From the NCBI GenBank assembly GCA_012295275.1, contig CM022670.1, positions 6,972,661 to 7,034,660 of the forward strand: 62,000 nucleotides of DNA, in the 5' to 3' direction. Origin of the DNA: Chrysomallon squamiferum (Eukaryota > Mollusca > Gastropoda > Neomphalida > Peltospiridae). Below are positions 1 to 14,269 of the stretch, in pieces. The first letter of the stretch is position 1. Each line of letters opens with the position of its first letter. The notes below the pieces were generated by a model. It had not been told where the DNA came from, searched no databases, and saw nothing but the letters and a program-made list of their open reading frames with translations. A program made the position numbers and the translations under genes.

Positions 1-158
1 GGCCATATTGAAAATGAAGAATCTCGACAATAAATATATTTAAAAATAAAAAATAAAAAATAGTTCTTTTATCCTTTTAACAGATCAGTTCTATCATGCG
101 TAGATCACTGGTTATAAAAATCTAAAACTGAACAATAAAAATAATAATGAACCTCTCA

Positions 159-159
<1 letters not shown>

Positions 160-228
<69 letters not shown>
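160..228 (+). repeat. (CT)n microsatellite
   Basis: A nearly pure run of CT dinucleotides, about 34 copies. The glutamate/arginine peptides it encodes on the minus strand are artefacts of the repeat. Confidence 0.97.
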
Positions 229-231
<3 letters not shown>

Positions 232-1487
232 CTCTCTCAGAACGCAGTTCCGAAAACATATGTGAATAAAGCGAATAATGAATATTTAAAGACGTTAGGA
301 CAAAAATATACTCAAACAAAGATACGTTTATGGATGAATTGATGATCTGTATCATTATCAAATTTCAAAAATCAAAATTGAAAATTATTAATAAGAGCTG
401 TTAATATTTTATCAGTTTCATTGTGTTTGTGTGTGTGTTTTTTTCTTCGCTTACTCTCTCTTTCTCACACGCATATACAGTACACATTTGTTGTGTTGTT
501 GTTTTTATCCTAACTGTTAACTCCCAACTCATTAAACTCATTAATGTGTATGGATTTTTAAACGGGGACTGATTGATTGTTTTTATTATTTAACAAAACA
601 GCGTGACATAAGCTGCAACCAGCGAGCATCACGTTACGTGTTGCTAATGTGTACGTGAATTTCTTAAACAGTACTGTTGTGTTACTTGTGTATTTGTATA
701 TTTTTTTTTTTTTTTATTATTATTACAATTGTTTTTTTGTTTTTTTATTTATCAATTTTTATGATGCTCAATATTAGATTAGACAAGTGCAAGACATCAA
801 TAATTTGTCTTATGTTTCGCATATTGACAAACTGATGTTGAAAAGAAGTACTTAAAAATATAAATAATTTTGTCTTTGTTGACGTACATTATTGCAGAAG
901 TACTGATAATGATCTAACTCTTCAAAATACAAAATGGGCGTCAATGTATCGATCTATTGTTCTGTTAATCTCTCTCTCTCTTAACGTATTTAAAAAACAT
1001 AAACTGGTGTTTTATTTCGCAGTTAAGATGTCGAAATTCACTGCTTCATATTAAATTACTATTATTATCTTAGTTTTGAACAAACTACTTTTTAGCTTGC
1101 AGCTTGTCAAAGATGTCTCATAAACTCGCATCGTCAATTAAGAATCGATCTTTCGACATCCAAGTAAAAAGAAAATGTTCCTAATTACGTAAATAAATTG
1201 CTAATTATTTCCTATCTTTCTGATCTCTATTTTGTTTTTGCTTTTGTTAAGTGTTTTTAATTGCTTCCTTCTTTCTGTAGCTGCATTCAATATTTATGTC
1301 TCCGTATAGTCCGATATAATTATATACTTTTGGCGTTGACTGATTCTGGTGAATGACGATAATAAACATTATTTTCTGTAGATTTATTTTGTTGTAGAAA
1401 GTCAAGTATGAGTTGTGAGGTGCATGCCGAAAAAATTAATAGCTCAATTAATTAACAAGGTTTTGAACCTTCGAATCATCCGAATAC

Positions 1488-1557
1488 AAATTTGTTTCGA
1501 TAATGTTAATTATCAGATAATATATTATCTCATAATTAACATTATCGAAACAAATTT
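1488..1557. repeat. 70-bp near-perfect palindrome (hairpin-forming inverted repeat)
   Basis: The arm at 1488-1513 (26 bp) is the exact reverse complement of 1532-1557. The 18-bp spacer is C, then a perfect 16-bp palindrome at 1515-1530 (AGATAATATATTATCT), then C. The whole 70 bp therefore folds on itself with a single C-C mismatch and essentially no loop. Complementarity stops abruptly on both sides. It is AT-rich but not a simple repeat. It could be the core of a small inverted-repeat element, a replication-generated hairpin, or an assembly artefact. Confidence 0.93.
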
Positions 1558-2578
1558 CACGCAGACGTTTGTGGCAGGTATGTGTATGCGGTTATATTCA
1601 GAAAATAAATATACAAAATTGTTTTAATCACAGACGGATATTTTGATATATATTTCAATATTTATTTAGTAAAAAAAGCTACAAGAGACGACGGATTTTA
1701 TAAATTAAGGTCTTCCACCTTTTTCTTCCAAGCTAGAGAGAGTTTAGGGCTTTAAACATGTAGTTAATTATATGATGCAAAATAATAACTGCAAATATAT
1801 TTGCTGGATATATCTTGCTGAAAAATGAATGACTGAATACCTGGAATTAGATATTGGTATTTTTATAAAGCGAGAAACAAACTTGTTGTAATGCAGTTCA
1901 CAGTTTAAATAATTTTTAGTTTCAATCGATTCTTTCTTTCAAGGCTTTCACGTAATTTTAGCCAAGCTTGCTACACAGATAGGATCTCAGGAATTTCTGT
2001 AAATCTGATTTATTCATAACGGTAAGGTTACATTGTTAACTTGTAAAAATAACAACAGTAAAAAAAAAAAAAAAAAAAAAAAGTCATTAGAATTATTATT
2101 TGCAAATATCATACAACAAAACATTACATTGTCTTATATCATTTATACAAAGAATATCCAGATCTCAGCTGAGAATATACATCGTAGAGTAGACCAGTTT
2201 CTGATTTGTTAAAATTAGAAACAAAGCAAAAACATCTTTAGTTTGTTATATTATTATTTATATTACTATTATTCCAGCTATTATTATTATTATTACACTA
2301 AGCACAACTACAGACAGAGATATTATACAATTTATTGCTAGAAGGCAAGAAAATATCATGTGGTTTTTGTCCGGGGAAGCAACATAAATTCGCCATGATG
2401 GTTCATACTATAATGGCAACAAAAAAAAAAAATTAAAAATTAAAAAATAAAACACGTTCTTTTTTTCTTTTTTTTTCTTTTTCCCCCTCCCCATGCTGAA
2501 GATATATCACGATATTTGTAACTCCCAGACAGAAAGAATAGGTTTGATTTTTCTTTCAGTCCTGCAGACAGGATTGTC

Positions 2579-5404
2579 TTAGTCCAGAATGGCTCGTGTC
2601 TTGCCGATGTTCATTCCCGCTTGTGAGGCGCCTTTGTTTGATCCGGCTTGCAGTCCAATCACTGATTCGCCCGCTCGTAAAACTGATTCGTCGAAATTTC
2701 TAACATTGGGTGCAGATTCTTTAGGTCCTAGTGTGGGTCCGTCAAAGCCATTCATCCGTGCCTTGAAATTAAATGAAATTATATATTTCAGAATTTTTTT
2801 TTTTTTTTTAAATTCTTTTTTTCCAAGAACTAATAAACTGTTTTTCAAGAAAATCATCGTTTGATGACAGGATGAGGATAGCATTTTGTACTAAAACAGA
2901 ATTACTTTTATAATAAAGAGGACTGAAATCCTTCAGTTTATGACTATGTCTTTATTAAAAATAAAGAACCCAGCTAATTACTCTCTATAGCTCGTACACA
3001 AAGATCAGATGAGAAGGAAAAGGGTTTGTTGGGGTTATACAGGGTATGTTTCTTTAAATAGAGTAAATACCCCAACTGAAAATAAACTTCAGTATACAAA
3101 TATAATTACATTTGTAAAGAAACTTTATAATTAAAGACAGTATTACCACAAAAAAAAGTAAATAAAATAAAAATACTAAATAAATAAATAAATAAATAAG
3201 TAAATAAGTAAATAAATAAATAAATAAATAAACAAACAATGTATTAAATATCCTTGTGAAATAATACTTTTCATCATAACAAAATTATGAGAAAAAACTC
3301 TATTGCTTAAAAAGGTAATCCATCTTAAACAAAACTATCCAGTAAATTCAGAGACTGTGTGTCTACAGTATACATGTATAAACAGCTCTCTGTCACACAC
3401 AAAAAAGTAAAAGTTCCAGTAACTTACTCTTCGCCCTAAAGCTGTGATGGCGGACAGCACCTGAGCCATGTTTTGTTTCTCGTAAAGATCCACAGTTTGG
3501 AAGGAGTCTATTTTATTTAAACCGTATTTCTCCGCCGCCTCTAAAAAACTGCTGATATTCTCCATCAGTAAAAATGGCATTTTCTTTTCGTTAATCTTCT
3601 TCACGCTTCCCGGCTTCAACACATTCATAACTCTACAATAACAACCAAAGATGAGAGAAAAGTGTGGAATGTGTCAAAACGTATTTAAATTCATGTGTAT
3701 AGCCGTCTAATATTTTAATCAGTATACGTTAACAGTTAAAACAGAAAATTTTTAAAATCGCATATAATTTATTTAAGCTGTTTCAGTTTTTCTAATTTCT
3801 GTAAACGAAAAATTAACTCAGAATTTAAATTGTAAAGTAATCGAACATACATTAAGCTAATGTATGAATGTACTATAAAGGCAGATTCGAATTTAGTCAT
3901 AATCTAAAGAAATGTATACCATATTAACATCAACATTTTCTAATATCATATCAAATGCATTAAGTAAACAGCTATATTATTAGTTAAACTGGATAATATC
4001 TTTAAATGTATTTATACATTATCTCACGTTACCTTCATTTTGCTTGAAACCACACTACACAATAGCATGAAAACTAACATGTTTTAGAAACCAAGTAAAA
4101 AGCATATACATACTTGCACAAAATTACTCCATCTTTTAAAATTGCATGGAACTTGTCCATACCAAGAGGTTTATCAGGATCTTCTCCCTGAAAAGATACA
4201 TGTAATATAATTATGAAAGAAACACGAAGGATTTGTACATCGTGAACAGGAGGAGTTACTTCCCTTACACTTAAAGCAACAAAATAGTTTTAACTTTTCG
4301 AAAGAGTAATAATAATGACGTTGGTAACTTTATTTAATTAAATTCTGTATACCCATAAAATTAATTAATGAAATATATAATGAGGCAAATAGCATGCAAC
4401 AAATGTACGTGCATGCAAATAAATAAATATCAAAAAAGACATGCAGGACGAAATTAAACACAGATAACAATTGTATAAAGAGACTTTTATGTTCTGTAAA
4501 GATTTTAATTGTTGATTTATTTATTTGTGGTGATGGTTTTGCGAAGTTTTTGAGATTTTGTAACAGTTAATGTTGTTTTTGCTGATACTGTTATTTTAAT
4601 TTTTGTATTTGATACTGTAACTCTTGCAGTGTTTTTTTTGTTTTTTTTGTTTGAACATGAATCTTTATAATCTTACTGGAGCTATTGATGTGTTTAGTAA
4701 AGATTCTATCCATCTTCTGGCGTCTATTTCGAGGTTTTCGTCATACTTCCCTCGCATCTGTCAAAATAAATACATCACATAAAATACACGTACCAAAAAC
4801 AGTAGTATCAAAACGACTTAATTAAAATTAAATATGTCATTCTGATTTAACTGAGCTAACCAGTAGTTGCTATTGTTACTGTTCAGTAGCAGTTACTGTG
4901 AAAATCTTTGCACTGACAGAATGTTCACAGAATGAACTGTCAGATATTGGTAATATGGAAATATCTGCAACTGGCTTCCGTAACAGTGCTTATCTAAAGT
5001 TAAGAGTATTACTCTCTGTGGTTAAATAGCATCATGTAATCCAGCAAGCAGATAATATTGATCAAACTAAATCTTGATATGTTATATCACAGTAATTGTC
5101 TGATCTACAAAGGTCTTACTAACAAATTAAACAGCTTCAAGTTTAACCGTGTTTTGTCTTATTCTGTTACTACTATTCAAATAAGTAAAATACTACAACC
5201 AATAGTAAATATTTTTCGGACCCTGAATCTACTTCTCAGCATTTTAGTTCAGTCTTTTAGTTCGACAGTTTTCTTGGAGTCTACGTAATCAGTCCGTGAC
5301 GATTATATGTTGTGGTGTTTTGTTACTGAGGATTAAAATCTCAAGTTTCTTACCTTATTTTTTAACTCCGCCGTCAAGCCATAACCCCGAGGCCTGTTAG
5401 CCAT
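2579..5404 (-). CDS. Transgelin/myophilin-like calponin-homology protein, complete, 5 coding exons
   Basis: A cytoplasmic actin-binding protein of the transgelin, calponin and muscle protein 20 family, usually in muscle. Coding exons (minus strand, in order): 5404-5354, 4757-4677, 4187-4114, 3632-3428 and 2761-2579. All junctions are GT-AG and phases match, giving 197 aa against about 200 for transgelins. It starts MANRPRGYGLTAELKNK. A single calponin-homology domain spans about residues 20-140, with the family motifs LKDGVILCK, LKPGSVKKIN, MENISSFL and FQTVDLYE. After NGFDGPTLGPKES comes one C-terminal calponin repeat at about 173-188 (GLQAGSNKGASQAGMN) and the end GKTRAILD. One repeat rather than three argues for transgelin or myophilin, not calponin. 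A splice acceptor (TTTTTCAG) lies 8 bp before the ATG, so at least one upstream non-coding exon exists at higher coordinates. Confidence 0.93.
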
Positions 5405-5687
5405 CCCCTCACTGAAAAACGAGAAGAAAACATGTACATATACGTGTTTACATTAGACACGTAGACATAACCCTTCTTACTGAACAAAAGAGCGAACACA
5501 GAGATGTCAGTGTTACTTCCTATAGGAACACGAATACATGCATATAATAATTATTGCTCACATTTGACGTATAGCACAATTTTAAATCTGCAGTGAATAT
5601 TTCTATAAGGTTCTAATAAGTCTATATATTCGCTCTCTATCTGGTTCTGTGCTTCCCTGTCTGAATTTTTCTTTCATTGTATATTGT

Positions 5688-5855
<168 letters not shown>

Positions 5856-6073
5856 GAACTACTCCACTGCAATACAACAATCATTTACACCAAAATAGAA
5901 TTAGTAAAATATGGAAACATTCAGTCTAGATTGAAATAACTAAACCCTGTACATGAGTCATTTTTACTAAATCTTCTTGTTTGTCAGAGTCCGTTGAATG
6001 TCGCAAAAAAGATTTGTGATATTTATCTACACTGGTCAGTAAATTCTGCGTCTTGTCGTCAAACTAATACTTG

Positions 6074-6086
6074 TGACCTTTGACCT
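6074..6086. promoter_or_regulatory. Possible nuclear-receptor DR1 element
   Basis: TGACCTTTGACCT is the exact reverse complement of a perfect direct repeat with 1-bp spacing (AGGTCAAAGGTCA), the site bound by HNF4, RXR and COUP-TF type receptors in animals. It sits about 0.7 kb upstream of the transgelin start codon. A one-mismatch relative (TGACCTTTGACA) occurs at about 10899-10910. Occupancy is unknown. Confidence 0.35.
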
Positions 6087-6239
6087 TAAGAGCTGCTGTA
6101 CTTATCTTGCTAATCCTTAAGTGTTTTGGTTTCTTACTTTCTTACGTAAGAAAACTGAATTATCTGTGAAAACAGTAAGCGTTAGTCAAGGATGGTTAAC
6201 AATAATGTACGTAGATAAATTAATTAAACCAGATGTCTT

Positions 6240-6640
<401 letters not shown>

Positions 6641-8100
6641 CTCATTTCACTCTCTCCACCCTCCATCCATCTCTTTCCCTGTCTCTGACTAGATTTATCA
6701 AGCTGCATTCCACGGCTATACATCTGAAACAAGTACAATGGAGAAGCGTTGTCCTCTGGAGTGTGTCAGTTCAAGTAAGTTATGTACTTAGAGCAAGCAC
6801 GGGTCGCCACCTCTGGTGACGACAACAACACTCAGAGAAGCACTCAACCATCAGGCGAGTAAGATAACCTGGAGAAAGACAACATCTTCAACGCCGCAGT
6901 TGTTTAAACAAGGTTATGTCAATGTTGCCAGACGTCAGCACCTTATTGACAACAATGTTGATAGTTCTGAGACGTCAGTGAAGACGTTGTGTGTCGCCAA
7001 CGAAAACAGTGCTTAACGAAGCTGTGAGAGTGTTGCATTTACAGCTCAGTTAATATGTATAAAGTACCTTTTGTTACTACCCTGGTGTACAAATTGATTA
7101 ATGCTGGGTAAACAATACCTCAACAGAATTATATAAAGGTTACGTGAATGTTTCTTCTTGTTGCTGTTATCTGTAGTTGTGATTTCAGAGAGAGAAAAAA
7201 AAAAACTCTACTGTCACTTCACATGATACTCGTTTAAATAACAGACAAATGTTGATTTTTACATCGTAATTTTTTTTTTTTTTTTAAAAGAAGACGCCTA
7301 TTTTGTTGAATATTCTCTTTTAGCTAAGACAGTAAGTCAAAAACGCCATTAACGATTTTTGCACAGTCTAATTCAGTTTGTGTTGTTGCTGTTGTCTGTG
7401 TAGAAACATTCCAAAAAACAATAAAAATATTAATACTACACGGTCTACACGGGCTATAACTCAGATTAACAAAATTCACACGTCTAGAGTGAGACTTGTG
7501 TGTAGCCGCAGGCGGCGGTTTTACTGTGGAGTCGGCTATTAACGCAATTCAGCCTCTCGTTTCGTGGCCATCAGATTGAATTATTAATGTCTGACAATAT
7601 TTATTATTCTAAAATAAAAATGTTTTTTGTCACATAAATCAGGCTCCACCAAAAACAGCTCAGGGTTCTCTCGATTAATTCGTAATTTCGTGTATGCGTG
7701 CTGTGTGTGTAACTGTGTGTATTTTTGTGTGTTGTATGTGTATGTGTTTGTCTGTGTCGTATATGTATATACGTGTGTGTCTATCGTGTGTGTAGAATAT
7801 GTAGCAATCGTATGTTTGGAACGTAATGACCTTGAATAATAAAACATTCTGAGGTAGTGTTAATTCATTCTGTTGTTGCTGCATAGATTAACAAGTTAGC
7901 TTTGCTCAGAATGTGTTCTTGTTTTTATATTCTAATTTTCATTTTAATAGTTCTTATATAAAAAAATCTTCAACAGTTATTTTTGTAATATCAACAAAGT
8001 TCTTTGTTATGCACTTTGCAAATGACAGTTCAACAACAACAAAAAAAAAAGATTTGGAACGTATGTACGAAAATCGTCTACAATTACGAGACATTCAGTG

Positions 8101-8132
<32 letters not shown>

Positions 8133-9149
8133 AAAAAAAAATGACTTACTGCTAGTTTCAGAATTGACCAGGACAGACCTGTTTTCACTTTATAAATGAA
8201 AACAATTATCTTTTCGGCCATACATCAAAAAGACCAGGGATGCCAGGCACCGAAGTGTTTTAACAATGTGTTTTAAATCACAGGCGTCCAGCAGGTTATC
8301 ATTAGATGTGTGCAGTAACAAGGCAAGTCAATATCCGTCTTACACAAACAGGAAAACTTGCAAGTGTTTGAAGTTTTCACATTTCTAACGTGCTGCGGTC
8401 AAATCAATGAGCGTGAATACGAAAATATCGGATACACGGTATAAGATAGAGATAGTGTGTGCTTTGTCGACAGACTGAGAAAGAGACAGACAGACTGACT
8501 GACAGTCGGAGAGATAAAGACAAATAAACAGATAGAAAGAGAGAAAAAAAAGACTTTTCGACAGAATGGTGTGTTTACGTGTAGGATATTCAATCAAATC
8601 AAAAATTAGGGATGTTTTAGTTTCCTTGTCGGTATTTTCAAACACACACACACACACACAACAAAAAACAAAATCAGCTAAGATTAGAGTTGTTTCTTTT
8701 TTCTTTTTTTCTTCGAGATACTAGTATATCCGTCTACGTTTTTATGACTGTGTGTATATTCCTTTTTGTTTCGGATTATACGACAGTTGTAAGTGGATAT
8801 AAAACAACTTAGGTTTAAAATAACCTTTACTTCCTCATCGTTCCTTGTAGCCACACGTGTTTACAACACTTGTCGGCAGATCCGAGGAATGTGTGTTTAG
8901 CAGCATCGCAGTAAACTGTTAAACACCTGTTTAGTTATTTGTCACTGTGACAAGTCCTCCAGAATGACCTCAGAGCTTATTTTAGAACGGGAAAAACTCT
9001 CCGACCTGTCCTTAAACCGGCTCTAAAAGCAGAAGGGAGACGTGTTAGACCGGGAATAAATTCTCTGCCTCATCTCATTGTTTATTTTTTAGATACTAAA
9101 TATAGCCCTGTTATCAGGTGGACTCCTAATTAGTATTAGAGTTTATTCA

Positions 9150-9185
9150 CTTTCCGCCGACAGGATTTGAACCATGATTATCACA
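9150..9185 (-). mobile_element. Possible 3' fragment of a tRNA-derived SINE head
   Basis: On the minus strand the sequence GGTTCAAATCC (plus-strand positions 9163-9173) is a perfect RNA polymerase III B-box core. It is followed by TGTCGGCGGA, resembling the 3' end of a tRNA. No A-box is recognisable at the expected distance upstream, so at best this is a truncated tRNA or SINE relic. Confidence 0.28.
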
Positions 9186-9255
9186 TTATTTCTAAATAAA
9201 CCAACATGGAAATTTCAATATTCTCAACATCTTTGAAAAGAGAAAATAAGTTACA

Positions 9256-9289
<34 letters not shown>

Positions 9290-12242
9290 CTTAGCATGAG
9301 AAAAATAGTCATTTTAGGCTGCAATGAAATGATTCGAAACAGAAACACACGAACTAATAGTCTAGACCTAAGCATAATTATCTAATCTTTGTACAATCCA
9401 TCCAATAGCTGGCTTCAATCCAAAAACCATCAGGGTATAATATACAAGTGCTCAGTCAACTGTTCTGACAATGAAAGAAAACGATTTCCACGGTCTAGTA
9501 TATACTGATGTTTCAGCATTAAAATGCAAATAAAAACAAATAAGGGAACAATGGAAATGTTATCTTTTGTCAAATAAAAAATAATGTTGCCATATTTTTT
9601 AACAGAAAACGTTAAATGTTCCTTTGAACCACACCTTAAGGTCGGCAGTTATCAGAGGAGAAATGGGAAATGTCAAGATTAAGTGTCACAAACACAAGTA
9701 AGATATTAGTGAAAAATGTCGTCAAAGGTCGAAACGTTTAATCCTTGAGAGATATTTGTATCACAGTATTTGCTGAATTTTAAAACTTTCAAGCAAAATA
9801 GTGTGTATAGGCAGGCCTGTATGTATATACAGATATACATACATATAAATGCAGCAGTGTATAAATCTATGTAAAATTATTAATTTGTTTAAATGAAATG
9901 CACATTGCTATAAACACCACTGATAATAAAGAAGTATTATACATATTTCCATTTCAAGGAGAATTTTAATCTACAGTAAATATTAAATAAACGTATCAAT
10001 ACAAATGTATTACACCAATTGAAAAACAGAATGTTTTATGTATGAGTGATTCTAAAATTCCGTACACCTTATGAATGTGAGAATATTGCGTAATTTACAG
10101 AATATTATCAATCATTTCTGTTCTGTATTGACTATCTGTCTGAGAATGTGCGTGTTTGAGAATTAGTTAGAAGACAGAGTACCGTAGTCTAATTACTCTC
10201 CATTAGTTTTGCGCATGAGTCGGAACTGGGAGGGGAACCCGCTGTCTGTCAGTAATAAATCCAAGGCTTAACCATTATCATCCAGCATAGGAACAAACAA
10301 CACAGAAATAACTGTATCTTATACACTGACTGACTTGTTAATAATAGTAATAATAATGATCCACACAAACGAAGATCAATCGTACCTCGACCGTGCAACG
10401 TTTTGTCTCTGCGGCTGATATTACACACAGCAGGTAAGACGAGTGTCCTGACGTGGCCCACCCGGTCACTGACACAGTACGAGTACCTGGGTATACACCA
10501 ACACGTGTTAAAAGAATAATAGACAGACATGGAGACTAATGGACAGAAAGGTGATCTTGCCACTGATAAAACGCGAGGACGTGGAGATCCTATTCAAAGA
10601 CATCAGCCGGCTTTCACTAAACTCGGTGGATACGGGACTAAGTGGTCCCTTATCGGTTTTCAGCTGCTGGGTGTAAACAGAAGAACTGAATCTACTGTAC
10701 TTTCTTCTCGGCCTAGTTTCTGACCTACGTTTAGGAAGCTGGTCAAACTTGCGTACACAAATAATTTGTTGAAACTCGGTAATCGTGCAAACTGTGATTT
10801 CTTCAACGAAGATACGCATTAATCACGGGGAAGCGACCCTGTAACTTTGTCGACATAAAACCGTTTCTCACAGACCGGTGATCCACTGAAACAAGATGTG
10901 ACCTTTGACAAAATAGCCAAAATGCTGAGTTGAGTAGCAAAACTGAAACACTGTTTGACCTTCTGCTTAAATTATTTAAATATAAAAATCCGGTACCTGT
11001 CACTAACTTTAATATAGCTGGCAGCATGTAAAAAAAAAAAAAAAAAAAAGTGTTGTAGATCCTCTGCTCTGAAAATATATTATAAATGTAATTTTTGCAA
11101 ATCTAAATTTCAGATACAGAACTGAAAACAGTCTCTTAGCTTCTGTTTATATCACTTGAGCCTAAATCAGTGGTAGTTAAACAGAAACTGGTGTTAGAGC
11201 AGTTATCGTATTAGGAATGACTTAGTATGGACAGGCACAGCTCTCATTATTAAAAATAGAAATATTAAATATCTTTTTTTTTTAAAGCCGATCTGAAAAA
11301 CAAAACAAACAACAAGAACATAAGGAGGCATTGTCTTTTCGTGAATGACAGTATAGAAGTATGAAAACAAAGAAAACATATCATTAATTATCGTATACAC
11401 GGAAACAATTAATACAATATGAAAGAAAATGTTTATATGAAACGCGTTCAATGTTTTTGAAAACAAATTTACGACTACTGACCGAAGTCTTGTATTCCGT
11501 CTTTTAACACGAACCTCCACTCGAATTACCGGACCGTGAACTCCGTAACCAGCACACATCAATCACTGACATAATCATTGATTTACAGCTTAAACAGTTA
11601 ATTAAAATCTTCTTTAGGCTGTGGTAACCACAGCAACCAGAGTTCTCCTTCCTGCGGGATATAATCTAGATCATTCTTCATTAGTTTTAGTGAGGTGGGT
11701 TTTTATTTTTAATTTTTTCTTTTCTGTAATTTTATTTATTTATTTATAATTTTTATTTTATTTTATTTTATTTTTGTTGTTAATTTTATGGGATTTTTTA
11801 TTATTTTTTAAATTTATATTGCGTTTTTTGTTGTTTCTTTTGTTGTTTTTTTCTTTAATTTCTTTATGTTATTTTGCTTTTGCCGACGTAATATATCTAT
11901 TGCTATGATTTATTGTTTGTGTTTTTGTTTTCTATTATTCCTCATAATACGTCGCAGAAGAATCAATGGGTAAAAGAAATGAAAAAAAAAAAAAATGATA
12001 TTAACAAAGAAACAAAGACATGAAAACTAACAAATATCGCATTACTAGCTTTAAGGTGGTCGATACACTCACTACTAACATGGCATAGGTTTTCACTTAG
12101 CATACACTTTTATTTCACACCAGTAGTTCAAAGTTCACGGGAAAGGATAAATTACTGACATTTAGTGTGGATGAAAGGAGAGAAAATAATAAAGTGCTTG
12201 TTGTGATTAAAAAAAGGATGTGAATGAATTGAACAAATCGCG

Positions 12243-12370
<128 letters not shown>

Positions 12371-12528
12371 CCATCTACCTTTATAGGCAGTTTAGATTAA
12401 AATGTACTTAAGAAGAAACAAAGAAGTAACTAAGTGTAATTTTGTTACTCTCAAATGAGGTTTTAGATAGTTTATCATTAAAGGCCTAACTTTAACAATA
12501 TAAAAATGTTATATGAAATCCATGCTAT

Positions 12529-12559
<31 letters not shown>

Positions 12560-13860
12560 CATGGAAGCCGTGACAGAAAACCATACTTATCTTACTAATA
12601 AACAATTAATTCGGATACAATATCTTTGCCAGTGCTGCCATTCTTTCTATGGAACTCGTTGCAAAAAAAAAAAGATGATTACTTTAGTAAAAACAATTAA
12701 CTCTGACGCAATATCTTTGCCAATAATTTGTTTACTCTTGTTTGAGATAAACAAGTAAAACTAATTTATTACTGCCATAGCAGTTCAAGTGATTTTTTTT
12801 TTTATTCAATTGTTGCTTGTTTCTGAAAAATGGAATTTGATTTTCATTACTGTTCTTATTGTCATTTGTTTTCCTTTTACAACTGGACTGTCGCATAACT
12901 AGGTAGATAATAAGTTTGTCCTACGAAAGAAAAAAAAGAGTTAGACTCTATGACTGTCACTGATTAGTCAGTCATTCTGTTATTGTTAAATTATATACTT
13001 AGCAAAACAAATAAAAGAGGTACTTTGAAGTGGTTAAAAACGCATTTTTATGTACATTGAATAGTATAAAACGACTTTCATTTATTTTATTGGAAAAACT
13101 ATTTAACGTATGTCTCTGTTTGTAAACAGGTAGACATGCAGTGCAGTTACAAAAATGAATTTGTTTATTTCTTTTTATTTATTTATTTATTTTTTTTTTT
13201 TTGTTTACTTGGTTGTTTGGAAAAAATTCCATTTATTTCTTTGTTTATTTGTTTGTTTATTTATTCATGTATGTATGCATGTTTGTATGTACGTTTATAT
13301 GTAAGTATGTTTTTATGTACGTAGTAGGAAGTTAGGTAGGAAGAGAGGTAGGTATGTGTACGAATGTATTATTGCATGTATGTAGATATGCATATATGTA
13401 TGTATGTTTGTTTCTCCGTTTCTGTGTATTACTGTATAACAGTTCGTAATGTAATGAAATACATACGTGTACGAAAGAAAGGTATATATAATTTGGCACA
13501 CGGTCTAAAAGCCACGCTGTAATTACAATACTATTTACCTCTTGATAACGGTTCAGACGCGTATTACATAAACAGTTAAGCTATCTGCGTAATGTGCTCA
13601 GCATGGGGCACGTAATCAACGACGACACAGGACAAATATTTAAAGACGTGGTCGAGACCCAGAGCACAGTGAAACTGTTTACGTTTGTAAACTCTCATTA
13701 TTAAAACTGTGTGTAAACACGAGTTCGTGTCACGCTTCCACTGGTCAGTTCAGCCAGGTGAATTCTGTAAACGGTTTACGAAGCTGTTCTTGTGATAAAG
13801 CCGTTACAAAATAAATCGTAGCTTTTCCAACCCTCAGTAGACCTGAAGGTATATATATCA

Positions 13861-13897
13861 CCATAATAGAATTTTTTTTTTTTTTTTTTTTTTTTAT
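13861..13897 (+). repeat. Poly-T tract and T-rich surroundings
   Basis: A long T run with further T-rich sequence to about 14010. No coding content is seen. Confidence 0.85.
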
Positions 13898-14269
13898 ACA
13901 TTTTTATATGGTGGTTGTTGTTTCTGTTATATTTGGTGTCTGTATTTCATTCACCAAAAGAATTTTTTTTTCTAAATACTTGAAATTTTCTATATGATTT
14001 TTTTTTTTTCTGTATAAGTTAACAGGAAATATTTAGAACGAGAACAAAATTAAGTATAATGCGTTTTTGTAAGACTGTTCATGTATCTGTGAATGTGTAC
14101 GCGAAATTAATTAAACGAGTTTAAGAGTATGTTTGGTGTTTTCTCTACGAATTAATTCATACATAGACGCAGAGACACATACAAACACAAACATAGTTAT
14201 AATTATTAATTCACATATAATAAGAGCTGGACACAAAGCTCATATTAATTGTCAATGTTTGTAGCATAG

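Larger units (their letters stand above)
1..2578. other. Non-coding flank downstream of the transgelin gene
   Basis: This AT-rich stretch holds no convincing coding exon on either strand. It contains a CT microsatellite (160-228), poly-T and poly-A runs, and the palindrome at 1488-1557. The last few hundred bases (about 2330-2578) are probably the 3' untranslated region of the minus-strand transgelin gene. An AATAAA signal reads on the minus strand at 2331-2336, about 245 nt past the stop codon. Confidence 0.6.

Noticed and set aside
1488-1557. microRNA precursor
   Set aside because: The hairpin is almost fully paired with no loop or bulges, and the arms are too AT-rich and symmetric for a typical pre-miRNA.
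2589-2864. Plus-strand open frame over the last transgelin exon
   Set aside because: It is antisense to a clear calponin-repeat exon, with no domain of its own.
6738-7016. Possible plus-strand gene starting MEKRCPLECVSS with a GTAAGT donor, and the frame at 6816-7016
   Set aside because: No recognisable domain and no matching acceptor in phase nearby. Too weak to call.
12378-12387. CArG box (CCTTTATAGG) for muscle-type regulation of transgelin
   Set aside because: It is a perfect consensus, but in DNA this AT-rich several such 10-mers are expected per 60 kb, and it is 7 kb from the gene.
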